Of a stretch of 64,000 nt of DNA, positions 9,358-17,672 are shown piece after piece; position 1 is the first letter of the stretch, and the number at the start of each line of letters is the position of its first letter. The position numbers and the translations under genes are program-made. This DNA comes from Methanosphaera stadtmanae. Lineage in GTDB: Archaea > Methanobacteriota > Methanobacteria > Methanobacteriales > Methanobacteriaceae. Below the pieces are notes generated by a model. It had not been told where the DNA came from, ran no database searches, and saw only the letters and a list, made by a program, of their open reading frames with translations. The stretch is taken from assembly GCA_015062805.1 (NCBI GenBank), contig SUTQ01000002.1:62001-126000 (forward strand), read 5' to 3'.

Positions 9358-10461
9358 TCAGTCTTCTAATCTTTTAATTATTTTTTTACATAGAATTTCC
9401 CAATTAAATTCATTAAAAACCTTTTTTTGTATACTATCCGGATTTTCTTTAAGTTTATCCCAGTTATTTATTGTTGATTGTAATTTTTGTTCTAATTCAG
9501 TAACATTATGGTTAATTAATGTTCCATACTCTGTTTTTTCTATTATATCCGGTGAACCGCCAACATTTGTGGATATTATGTAATTTCCATAGTAGGCTGC
9601 TTCAAGGGTAGATATTCCGAAGCTTTCTTTTTTTGATGTACAGCAGTATATGCTTGATTTGGCATATTCTTCACTTAATTTTTCTTTATCTGATATATAA
9701 CCTTTAAATATTATTTTCTTTTTTAGTTCAGGCTTTTTATTAAATAAATCTTCAATAAAATTTTTCATATCTTCTTCAACAGTACCTATCAATATTATTT
9801 TCCAATCATTTAAATCAATATTAGATGCAGCGGTTAATAACATATCTATGGATTTGTTTTTTTTCTCAATATATCCTACATACAGGATATTGTGTTCTTT
9901 ATTGGTTAAGGGAGTATTGGATTTCTTAATACCATTGGGAAGGTATAATAATTTTTTTTCCGTTATGATATTACTTTCAAGTAAGGTATTGAAATTTTTC
10001 TTAGTTTCAATACTTACTAAATCAATAAATTTAAAGAGTATTTTCACGTAAAAACGTCTTAAAGAAGGAAATAATCCTTTTCTTTTAATAAGAAAATCAA
10101 TAAACTCATTATTTGCATCTAACTTTAAAAATATTTTACCATTTATGTTATTTAATTTGTAACTAAGTATATAATAAGGTAATAAATTGTATCTTAAATG
10201 ATATAACTGTAATATATCAATATGTTTGGCATGCTTTTTAAGATATTTCTTAACATCCTTTTTTTCGTTTCCAGAATTCTCTAAATAATCTAATGAAAAA
10301 TTATCTGAATATAAAATATTATCCATGTAATCAAATTCTTCATTAGGATATGTTGTAATCTTTGTTTCATAATCTTTGGATAAAGTGTAAGGAATCATAC
10401 CCACATCCTTTGTAAGAATGTAATTATATAATCCTGGAAAAATGCAGTTAAATTTTTTCAA
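9358..10461 (-). CDS. GT4-type glycosyltransferase
   Basis: A GT-B-fold glycosyltransferase and the first gene of the surface-glycan locus. The C-terminal Rossmann half has ILYVGYIEKKNKSID, a KIIFKGYIS strand, and the EX7E donor-binding motif as ESFGISTLE. The N-terminal acceptor half is divergent and Lys/Asn-rich. Its start is TTG 10461 with AAGGAG about 11 nt upstream; no ATG lies near the natural N-terminus. It follows the small gene at 10477 by 15 nt, so the two are probably co-transcribed. It converges with cbiL, which ends 10 bp away. Donor and acceptor are unknown. Confidence 0.85.
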   Translation of the reverse strand: MKKFNCIFPGLYNYILTKDVGMIPYTLSKDYETKITTYPNEEFDYMDNILYSDNFSLDYLENSGNEKKDVKKYLKKHAKHIDILQLYHLRYNLLPYYILSYKLNNINGKIFLKLDANNEFIDFLIKRKGLFPSLRRFYVKILFKFIDLVSIETKKNFNTLLESNIITEKKLLYLPNGIKKSNTPLTNKEHNILYVGYIEKKNKSIDMLLTAASNIDLNDWKIILIGTVEEDMKNFIEDLFNKKPELKKKIIFKGYISDKEKLSEEYAKSSIYCCTSKKESFGISTLEAAYYGNYIISTNVGGSPDIIEKTEYGTLINHNVTELEQKLQSTINNWDKLKENPDSIQKKVFNEFNWEILCKKIIKRLED

Positions 10462-10476
10462 TTTATTTATAACTCC

Positions 10477-10806
10477 TTATTCTTTGTAACAAAAAATTTC
10501 AACTTGATTTTTAATTTTATGAGTTAATTGTTTTTCATCTAATTGTATAGGCATTTTAAGGTCTTCTAACAAATCAAATTCCGTGTCGATAATTTCTTCA
10601 ACACGGTATAAAAACCAACTTGTTGTTTCATCTTTTGCTTTTTTGTTAAAAAGGGGATAATCAAATCCTTCAGTGTTAAAACCATTTTTGCCACTATATT
10701 CTATAGTCATTTCATCATCGTTGTGTAATATAATCTCAACCGTATTTATTCCATGGTTTTCCTTAAGGTCTTCAAATCTGAAATGAAATTTATCATAGGA
10801 TGTCAT
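10477..10806 (-). CDS. Hypothetical protein (109 aa)
   Basis: An acidic, soluble small protein that I do not recognise. It has an alternating beta-like region (HFRFEDL, VEIILHNDDEMTIEYSG) followed by an aromatic segment (TSWFLYRVEE) and a charged C-terminal helix. No signal peptide or membrane segment is seen. AGGTATGAT precedes the ATG, and the gene lies 15 nt upstream of the GT4 gene in the same direction, so it may be co-expressed with the glycan genes. The divergent small membrane gene starts 72 bp away. Confidence 0.7.
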   Translation of the reverse strand: MTSYDKFHFRFEDLKENHGINTVEIILHNDDEMTIEYSGKNGFNTEGFDYPLFNKKAKDETTSWFLYRVEEIIDTEFDLLEDLKMPIQLDEKQLTHKIKNQVEIFCYKE

Positions 10807-10877
10807 CTAAATCATACCTTTGGTTGCATAATAATTATTTATAATTATGTACATAGATGTATTTAAGAGATGAGATT

Positions 10878-11117
10878 ATGTTAGAAAATATTTTGTCTGA
10901 ATTAACCAATAATCATAAAAAAGAAATAGGAAAATATGCCTTAGTTTTCTGTGGTGGAGCAGTAGCAGGTTTCCTAATTAAAAAAACACTAGATACATAT
11001 TTGGATGATATGTCTAAAGAAATTGGCACTATAGAAAATGAAAATAAAAATCAAATAGATATCTCTGATTTAGATAATGAAATACTTATTGAAGAAGATG
11101 AATTAGAGGATATTTAA
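10878..11117 (+). CDS. Small single-span membrane protein (79 aa)
   Basis: ATG 10878 is preferred because AGAGATGAGA precedes it; an in-frame ATG at 10857 lacks a ribosome site and adds only seven residues. The protein has one membrane segment (YALVFCGGAVAGFLI, about residues 18-34) and an acidic C-terminal tail rich in Asp, Glu and Ile. No family is recognised. It sits directly before three glycosyltransferase genes on the same strand, so a role in holding surface-glycan enzymes at the membrane is possible but unsupported. Confidence 0.6.
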   Translation: MLENILSELTNNHKKEIGKYALVFCGGAVAGFLIKKTLDTYLDDMSKEIGTIENENKNQIDISDLDNEILIEEDELEDI

Positions 11118-11134
11118 TGAATTAATGGGGTTTT

Positions 11135-12070
11135 ATTATTCAAAGTAATGTTTCTATTGTATTATTAAATTGGAATGGTGATGAAGATACTATTGAGTGT
11201 TTGGAATCATTGAAGAATTTAGATTATCCTGATTTTGATGTTTATCTTGTTGATAACAATTCAGAAAATCAATCTATAAATAAAATAATTAATTATTTGA
11301 ATCATGATTCCTTTTTTAATAGTGTTTTGATTGAAAAAGAAGATTTAATAGGTTTTGAGAAAAAAGATGATACCAACCTTGTTTTTATTTTAAATGATAC
11401 GAATGCTGGATTTGCTGGTGGAAATAATGTTGCTTTAAATTATATTAAGGATAACCTTTCTTCTGGTTATGTAATGCTATTAAATAATGATACAATAGTT
11501 TCAAAAGACTTGTTAACAGGTCTTGTCAATAAATTCAATGAGGGGAATGATGTTGGATTTGTTGGAGTAAAACACTATTATTATCATGATAAGAATATAA
11601 TTCAAACTGTTGGTGGTGGACTAATTGATTTGGTTCATGGGGAATGCAGTGCAATAACTACCTATGGAATACAGGATGAATTTGATTTTTTAACGGGTTC
11701 ATGTATATTCATGTCTTGTGATGTTTTACGAAATGTTGGATTGATGAATGAAGATTATTTCATGTACTGGGAAGATGTGGATTGGTCTACTGTTGCAAGA
11801 AAAAAGGGTTATAAATTAACAATTTCAGACATTGGATGTATATATCATAAAGAAGGAGCATCAATTAAATCAGTATCTAGAATATATTATCATACACGTA
11901 ACAGAATTTTATATATGAAACGTAATACTACTGGTTTAACTTATTGTAAATTCATGATTTACATAGTTTTGTATGTACTTAAAGAATCAACAACTAATTT
12001 CTTTAAAAATAGGGAATATTCTCTTGCTCTTTTAAGAGGTTTAAAGGATGCTTTGTTAAAAATTATATAG
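11135..12070 (+). CDS. GT2-type glycosyltransferase, probable ATT start
   Basis: GT-A-fold family 2 transferase of the rhamnosyl/WbbL-like type. The first strand VSIVLLNWNGDEDT is followed by YLVDNNS, the DxD-type LLNNDT and the catalytic-base region CEDVDWS-like DYFMYWEDVDWS. To include the first strand, translation must begin upstream of TTG 11201. The frame is open back to a stop at 11123 and contains no ATG, GTG or TTG there, leaving ATT 11135 or 11138 downstream of the weak GGGG site at 11127-11130. The N-terminal DNA closely resembles the GT2 gene at 13361, so the two are recent paralogues. The C-terminus has one hydrophobic segment that may bind the membrane. Confidence 0.8.
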   Translation: MIQSNVSIVLLNWNGDEDTIECLESLKNLDYPDFDVYLVDNNSENQSINKIINYLNHDSFFNSVLIEKEDLIGFEKKDDTNLVFILNDTNAGFAGGNNVALNYIKDNLSSGYVMLLNNDTIVSKDLLTGLVNKFNEGNDVGFVGVKHYYYHDKNIIQTVGGGLIDLVHGECSAITTYGIQDEFDFLTGSCIFMSCDVLRNVGLMNEDYFMYWEDVDWSTVARKKGYKLTISDIGCIYHKEGASIKSVSRIYYHTRNRILYMKRNTTGLTYCKFMIYIVLYVLKESTTNFFKNREYSLALLRGLKDALLKII

Positions 12071-12113
12071 ATTAAACAAGATATAGAATATCAATAGGTA
12101 AGAGGTAAGTAAA

Positions 12114-13355
12114 TTGAACAAAAAACAATTAAAAATAGCTGTATTTCATAATCTTCCATCTGGTGGGGCAAAACGATCATTATATACATATATTCAATAT
12201 TTAACTCAACAAGGGCACATTGTTGATGTTTTCATTCCAGAAACAGCTAATGAAGATTATTTACCATTAGATTCTGTTGCTAATAGTGTAATTAAATATG
12301 AAGTTAAACCAAGTTTTTTTAGAGAAAAAATCTATTCAATTTTCAGTTATGTTCCAGCAATAATTAAAAGAGTATCTGTTAAAAACGTTATGGAAACTGA
12401 GAAAAAAATCGCTGAAGATTTAAATAATTCTGGGTATGATATCGTTTATTGTGAACAGGATCAGTTTACAATGACTCCAGTGATTTTCAAATATTTAACA
12501 AAACCTTCAATATATTATTGTGCCCAACCAATTAGAAATGAAAAGATTCTTAAAAAAGTAAATAATCAGAAAACTAAAGCAGGCATATTTAATCATCCTT
12601 TAGTACGTCCGTTTGCAAATATGTTTGTAAACAATGTTGAAACAAATGATTATGAAAGAGATATTGAATTTGCAGAATATTCAACAAACCTTTTAACAAA
12701 CTCCTATTTTACACATGAAAATATATTAAGACAATATGGAAAAAATGCATTAGTTTCTTATATAGGAGTAGATAATAAGATGTTTACTCCATTAAATCTC
12801 AAAAGGGATAATTACGTATTATCCGTAGGAACTTGTATACCTCCAAAAGGATATGATTTTTTAATAAGATCAATTTCTAACATACCTGAAGATATTAGGC
12901 CTGAATTAGTTATAGTAGGTAATAGTAGTGATGAACTATGGGTAGAATATCTAATTACATTAGCCAAAGAGAAAAAGGTTGAATTAGACATATTAACCAT
13001 GATATCTGATGAAGAATTAATTAATTTGTATAATAAAGCTAAACTGGTGGTATATGCACCTTATTTAGAACCGTTTGGTTATGTACCATTGGAAGCAATG
13101 GCCTGTGGTACTCCAGTAGTCGGAGTTAAAGAGGGCGGACTTAGAGAATCAATATTACATAATAAAACAGGATTACTTACTCAAAGAAATGAGAAGGACT
13201 TTGCCAATGCTATAATCAAATTATTAAATGATGAAGAATTGTGGGATAGATTATCACAAACTGGAATAAAATACATAGAATCAGCATGGACTCTTGAAAA
13301 AGCTGGTGAAAGATTATTGGAACATATGTATAGAATATTAGAAGAAAATGAGTGA
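12114..13355 (+). CDS. GT4-type glycosyltransferase
   Basis: GT-B-fold glycosyltransferase of 413 residues. The N-terminus has the glycine-rich acceptor loop (HNLPSGGAKRSLYTYI). The C-terminal half has VLSVGTCIPPKGYD and an EX7E motif EPFGYVPLE followed by AMACGTPVV. It starts at TTG 12114 after AGAGGTAAG, with no better ATG. It sits between two paralogous GT2 genes on the same strand; the next start overlaps or abuts its end. All three probably act in sequence on one glycan, which is an inference from their packing. Confidence 0.88.
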   Translation: MNKKQLKIAVFHNLPSGGAKRSLYTYIQYLTQQGHIVDVFIPETANEDYLPLDSVANSVIKYEVKPSFFREKIYSIFSYVPAIIKRVSVKNVMETEKKIAEDLNNSGYDIVYCEQDQFTMTPVIFKYLTKPSIYYCAQPIRNEKILKKVNNQKTKAGIFNHPLVRPFANMFVNNVETNDYERDIEFAEYSTNLLTNSYFTHENILRQYGKNALVSYIGVDNKMFTPLNLKRDNYVLSVGTCIPPKGYDFLIRSISNIPEDIRPELVIVGNSSDELWVEYLITLAKEKKVELDILTMISDEELINLYNKAKLVVYAPYLEPFGYVPLEAMACGTPVVGVKEGGLRESILHNKTGLLTQRNEKDFANAIIKLLNDEELWDRLSQTGIKYIESAWTLEKAGERLLEHMYRILEENE

Positions 13356-13360
13356 TTAAA

Positions 13361-14317
13361 ATGAATGAACCATTAGTATCCATAATATTATTGAATTGGA
13401 ATGGTTATGAAGATACATTGGAAGCATTGGAATCATTATATCAGATAAATTATCCTAATTATAATGTGATAGTTGCCGATAATAATTCCACAAATGATTC
13501 AGTTGAAAAAATAAGGGAATATTCTCTTGGAAATATTAAGATAGAAACTAAATATACAAAATTCATGCAAAATAAACCCATTCAATTAACTATTCTAAAA
13601 GAAGGGGAATTTACTAAAGTAGACAATATATCTACAGAAAACGAAAAAAAATTGTTACTAATAGAAAATAAGGAAAATTATGGTTTTGCTAAGGGTAATA
13701 ATATTGCAATTGAATACACAATTAAATACGATGAACCAGAGTACATCTTATTATTAAACAACGATACAATAGTTGCTCCGGATTTTTTAGAAAAAATGAT
13801 TGCCGTTGCACAAAGTGATTCTAAAATAGGATTATTAGGACCAAAATTTTACTATTATGATTATGAAGGAAGTCATGATACAATTTGGTGTATAGGTAGT
13901 GTGGTTGACTTGGATCATTTTCCGGGACATCATAGTATAATGGAAGAACCTAATTATGATTTAACTCAAGATGTAATAGAATGTGACTGGGTATCTGGAG
14001 CGGGAGCATTAATAAAAACAGAAGCTATGCCTAAAACATTTTTATCAACAGAATTTTTCTTTGGATGTGAAGATGTTGATTTAGCAATAGCAATCAAAGA
14101 GAAAGGATACAAAGTTGTAACAGTTATGGATTCAATAATATGGCATAAGGTTGGAATGTCAAGACATAAAAATTCTACATTTAAAACAGAATATAATCAT
14201 ATAAAAACTAATTTACAATTTATCAAAAAGCATAACTCCAACTATTATTTGAGTTTACCAAAATATTACTACCAAATATTAAAATTGTACATTAAAGCGA
14301 TAATTAACAAATTATAA
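13361..14317 (+). CDS. GT2-type glycosyltransferase
   Basis: Family 2 GT-A transferase, paralogue of the gene at 11135. The N-terminus VSIILLNWNGYEDTLEALESL, VIVADNNST, LLLNNDTIVAPD and FFGCEDVDLA match the family. ATG 13361 is selected because GAGTGAT at 13350-13356 lies before it; GTG 13352 would overlap the end of the preceding gene and lies inside that site. About 55 extra residues separate the second and third strands relative to short GT2 enzymes. It ends the small + strand glycosyltransferase operon and is followed by a 270-bp AT-rich gap. Confidence 0.88.
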   Translation: MNEPLVSIILLNWNGYEDTLEALESLYQINYPNYNVIVADNNSTNDSVEKIREYSLGNIKIETKYTKFMQNKPIQLTILKEGEFTKVDNISTENEKKLLLIENKENYGFAKGNNIAIEYTIKYDEPEYILLLNNDTIVAPDFLEKMIAVAQSDSKIGLLGPKFYYYDYEGSHDTIWCIGSVVDLDHFPGHHSIMEEPNYDLTQDVIECDWVSGAGALIKTEAMPKTFLSTEFFFGCEDVDLAIAIKEKGYKVVTVMDSIIWHKVGMSRHKNSTFKTEYNHIKTNLQFIKKHNSNYYLSLPKYYYQILKLYIKAIINKL

Positions 14318-14587
14318 CTTTTTAACTATTTTTAAAAATTTTTTTAAATTATTTATATCTCATATAGTGTAATACTTTAAAATAATAATTAATTTTTTAT
14401 TCTAAAATTGTGTGTTTGTTTAGTTAATTTTTAAAAGAATTTTATTTTAGGTCTTTGAAAAATACAACACATAGTTAGTTATAAAAAAAATATTTTTCAT
14501 TAAAATTTTAAAAAGATTTAAATATTATTTAAAACAAAAATTTCAGTTATAATTCATTGATTATCAATGTAATACGGAGTTGTTAAC
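14318..14587 (+). other. AT-rich gap upstream of the surface protein
   Basis: No gene is visible. The stretch is almost entirely A and T, with T runs after the GT2 stop that may end its transcript, and several TATA-like candidates (for example around 14350-14358 and 14518-14530) that could serve the surface-protein gene. GGAG at 14576-14579 is the ribosome site for the next gene. Confidence 0.5.
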
Positions 14588-16561
14588 ATTAAGAAAAGAT
14601 ATTTATTAGTGTTAATTACTGTTTTATTTATTAGTTTAACTGTAGTTTCGGCAACTAATGATACTACTAGTGAAGAAGATGATTCATATCCTTATCTAAA
14701 TGGTGATTCATCAACATATGATTCAGAATTAATCACTAAGAAAACAAATGATAATGTTACGAAAACAAGTATAAAAACCAATTCAAAAACCTCTGTTAAT
14801 GCAGTAACAATAAAATATAATTCTACTGCAAAATTAAGTGCAAAAATCACTAATGCCAATACAGGTCAAAATATTAATGAAGGTAAAGTAGTTTTTAAAC
14901 TTAATGGTAATACAATTGGTTATTCTAATGTAAATAATGGAATTGCAACTTACGCATATAATGCTAAAAGTTTAACTCCTAAAGATTATACCTTAACGGT
15001 AAAATTCGGTGAAACTTCTAATTATTTGGGAAGTTCATCAGATTCAAAATTAACTGTTGTAAGGGATGAAAGTAAAATTGTTGTAAATAACGTAAATGTT
15101 ATTTCTAATGAAACAGTTAAGATTACCGCAACAGTAACTAATAAAAACAATGGAGTTTATGCAACAAGTGGTAAGGTTGCATTTAAACTCAACGGAAAAA
15201 CAATTGGTTATGCAAATGTAACAAATGGGAAAGCTATACTGACTTATAAAGCGGTTCATTCTGCAAAATCATATAAGCTTAACGCCACTTACGGTGGTAA
15301 CAATATATTGAATTCATCAGTTTCATCTATGAGTTCTTTTGTAGTTTCACCAAGACCTACAAAAATGACTGTTGGTAAAATTTCAGGATATTCCACTACT
15401 GTTGAACTTAAAGCTACAGTTGTGGATAAGTTAACTTCCAAATATTTATCTTCAGGTCTTGTAGTGTTTAAAATTAACGATAAAACTATGGGAAACGCCA
15501 CTATTGAAAATGGAAAAGCCTCTTTGAAATATAATTCCAGTCAACTGGCAAGGGGTACATATAAAGTAACAGCTTTACTTAAACCTACGTCATTTTATGA
15601 AGCATCTAATGCTACAAATAATTTGACAATTTTGGTAGAAAATACATTTACATATGATCAAATTAAAAATGCAGCTATTTATGTCAGAACAGTTTATGAA
15701 TCTAACAATACTTTAACTACTGTGCCTATTGGTAAATCCAGGATTGCTTTGTCTGAATTCTTAGCATTGATGATAAAATCTTGTTTCTATGCAGATAGGG
15801 GAGTAAAAGTTAATATTACTTATAAGAAGTATGCCTCATTAAATGAACAGTATGATTCATTTACAAAAGTTGTATTGAATATTTCTCAGGTTAAAGAAAT
15901 TGGTGACAGAACATTAAGTTTCATGGAATCTAATGGAAGACCACCAAAATATGTTTCTACAGAATTTGGAAAAATGGGTTATTTCAATATAGTATATACT
16001 TACTGTAGAGTAATGGATGTTTCAGCGTATAATTATCTGCCTTCAACTTGTAGAGTTTACAGTTGGGCAAGTATGCATCCATCCAGTTCCAAATCAAGAA
16101 CAATCTATTTAACAAGTGATGCAGTCTTAAATAAGGAAAAAGATTATGCTTTTATGGAAAGTATAAAAAATAAACTAGAACAAAAAGGTTATAAGGTTGT
16201 TATACTAGGATATGGACCAAATTCACATAATACTGCAATTAGAAGTCAATCATTGCCTATAAATGCATTACAAGTATCTATATTTGGTGGGGCAGATGCC
16301 GGGGTTATCTACGATATGTGTACAAGAAGTTTCATGAAATTAAAGGAAAGTAGATTGATGTATTTAGTTTATTATCCTGATTATTGTACAGATATAACTG
16401 GACTGTCCTATTTACCGAGAGCACATGATGATAATTACTCACCAAGTAGCTTTAAAGGAATATCTAATCCTGATATCTATTTAAAAAATAATGGATATGA
16501 CTATGTATATTCAAAAAATATTAATACAATAGTAAATGGTATTATTAACTATATAAGTTAA
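14588..16561 (+). CDS. Secreted surface protein: signal peptide, Ig-like repeats, pseudomurein-binding repeat
   Basis: Predicted cell-wall-attached protein of about 657 residues. Beginning at ATT 14588 gives a perfect signal peptide: KKR, then a hydrophobic core ending VVSA; GGAG lies 8 nt upstream. The GTG at 14609 would lose the positive n-region. Next come about three Ig-like repeats of ~95 residues (GKVVFKLNGNTIGYSNV, GKVAFKLNGKTIGYANV, GLVVFKINDKTMGNATI). A pseudomurein-binding-repeat-like segment follows (YDQIKNAAIYVRTVY to LSEFLALMIK, about residues 358-402). The final ~220 residues, with SRTIYLTSD and SIFGGADAGVIYD, I cannot assign beyond resembling other Methanobacteriales surface proteins. 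It converges with the GT4 gene 5 bp away. Confidence 0.85.
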   Translation: MKKRYLLVLITVLFISLTVVSATNDTTSEEDDSYPYLNGDSSTYDSELITKKTNDNVTKTSIKTNSKTSVNAVTIKYNSTAKLSAKITNANTGQNINEGKVVFKLNGNTIGYSNVNNGIATYAYNAKSLTPKDYTLTVKFGETSNYLGSSSDSKLTVVRDESKIVVNNVNVISNETVKITATVTNKNNGVYATSGKVAFKLNGKTIGYANVTNGKAILTYKAVHSAKSYKLNATYGGNNILNSSVSSMSSFVVSPRPTKMTVGKISGYSTTVELKATVVDKLTSKYLSSGLVVFKINDKTMGNATIENGKASLKYNSSQLARGTYKVTALLKPTSFYEASNATNNLTILVENTFTYDQIKNAAIYVRTVYESNNTLTTVPIGKSRIALSEFLALMIKSCFYADRGVKVNITYKKYASLNEQYDSFTKVVLNISQVKEIGDRTLSFMESNGRPPKYVSTEFGKMGYFNIVYTYCRVMDVSAYNYLPSTCRVYSWASMHPSSSKSRTIYLTSDAVLNKEKDYAFMESIKNKLEQKGYKVVILGYGPNSHNTAIRSQSLPINALQVSIFGGADAGVIYDMCTRSFMKLKESRLMYLVYYPDYCTDITGLSYLPRAHDDNYSPSSFKGISNPDIYLKNNGYDYVYSKNINTIVNGIINYIS

Positions 16562-16566
16562 CAATA

Positions 16567-17667
16567 TCATTTTTTAACTTTTTTTATACATTCATTGAAT
16601 GAATTTATCATATTAGAATATTGAAATTCATTGTTAATTATTTCTTTTGATTTTAAAGCCATTTTGTTTTCTAATTCTTTATCAATTAAAATAGTTTCAA
16701 TGGCAGTTTTCAAAGAATCTATATCTTTTTCAGGTACAATAAATCCATTGTCCCTTATCATATCTGGAGCAGCACCTACTGCCGTAGTGGCTATAATAGG
16801 ATTGTAGTAGTACATGGCTTCATTTAATACAAATACCCATGGATCACCCATTCCTTTATTGATTGATGGAACTACAACAAGATTACTTTCATTATAATAT
16901 TTTTCCAAGGCCTCATTATCTATTTTGCCAGTAAATGTCACGTTTTCCAGATTTTTTTCTTTGACATATTCTTTTAATTTTTCTTCTTCATCACCAGAGC
17001 CAACAATTATCAATTCTTTATGATCTAAATTTAATTTTTCATAAGCTTTAAGAAGGTATATTACACCTTTACGTTCTATTAAACGTCCAACATACAGTAT
17101 CTTTTTAATATGATGATTTTTCATGTTCAAATCAGCATGTCCTTTGATATTGCTTACATTTGGCATTATATGGATATGATTTTCAGGAACAGCTAGTTTC
17201 TTTTTAAAGTATTCTTTATGTAATGTTCCCGGAACTAAGATGGCGTTTGAGTGTTTACAAAGGTACTTGATAATGATGTGTAAAATTTTTTCCTTGATGT
17301 TTTCTTCTTTTTTCCAATCCCAGTCTTCACGCCAAATGATAAAAGGTTCTTTTTTAATTTTAGTGATACAGTATAATATTAAAGTTTCAACAAGTTCTTG
17401 GGGAGTATCCCAACTCCCTCCAATTGTAATATCATATGAATTTTTTGATTTAGCTATTAAACCTTTTGCGAATCCATGGAAATTTGGTAGGATTGTATAA
17501 TTAACTCCTTCAAGACCTTCTATTTGTTTGTTGATATCTTCATCATAAACATCTTGCATAACACTGATATGGGTGAAAACTAAATCTAAATCGTATATTT
17601 TAGATAGTTCTTTGAAAAATGGTAACCTATACCACATAGCCGTGTTATGTGTAAATAATATCTTCAT
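16567..17667 (-). CDS. GT4-type glycosyltransferase with altered EX7E motif
   Basis: GT-B transferase of 367 residues and last gene of the leftward glycan operon. The C-terminal half shows ILYVGRLIERKGVIYLL and ENVTFTGKI. The usual first Glu of EX7E is Asp (DPWVFVLNE), which some family members share. ATG 17667 is chosen because GGTGAAAC lies before it; in-frame TTG and GTG codons upstream overlap the previous gene. It follows the large membrane protein by 5 nt. The N-terminus (THNTAMWYRLPFF) is typical of enzymes taking lipid-linked glycans. Donor is unknown. Confidence 0.85.
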   Translation of the reverse strand: MKILFTHNTAMWYRLPFFKELSKIYDLDLVFTHISVMQDVYDEDINKQIEGLEGVNYTILPNFHGFAKGLIAKSKNSYDITIGGSWDTPQELVETLILYCITKIKKEPFIIWREDWDWKKEENIKEKILHIIIKYLCKHSNAILVPGTLHKEYFKKKLAVPENHIHIMPNVSNIKGHADLNMKNHHIKKILYVGRLIERKGVIYLLKAYEKLNLDHKELIIVGSGDEEEKLKEYVKEKNLENVTFTGKIDNEALEKYYNESNLVVVPSINKGMGDPWVFVLNEAMYYYNPIIATTAVGAAPDMIRDNGFIVPEKDIDSLKTAIETILIDKELENKMALKSKEIINNEFQYSNMINSFNECIKKVKK

Positions 17668-17672
17668 TAGTT

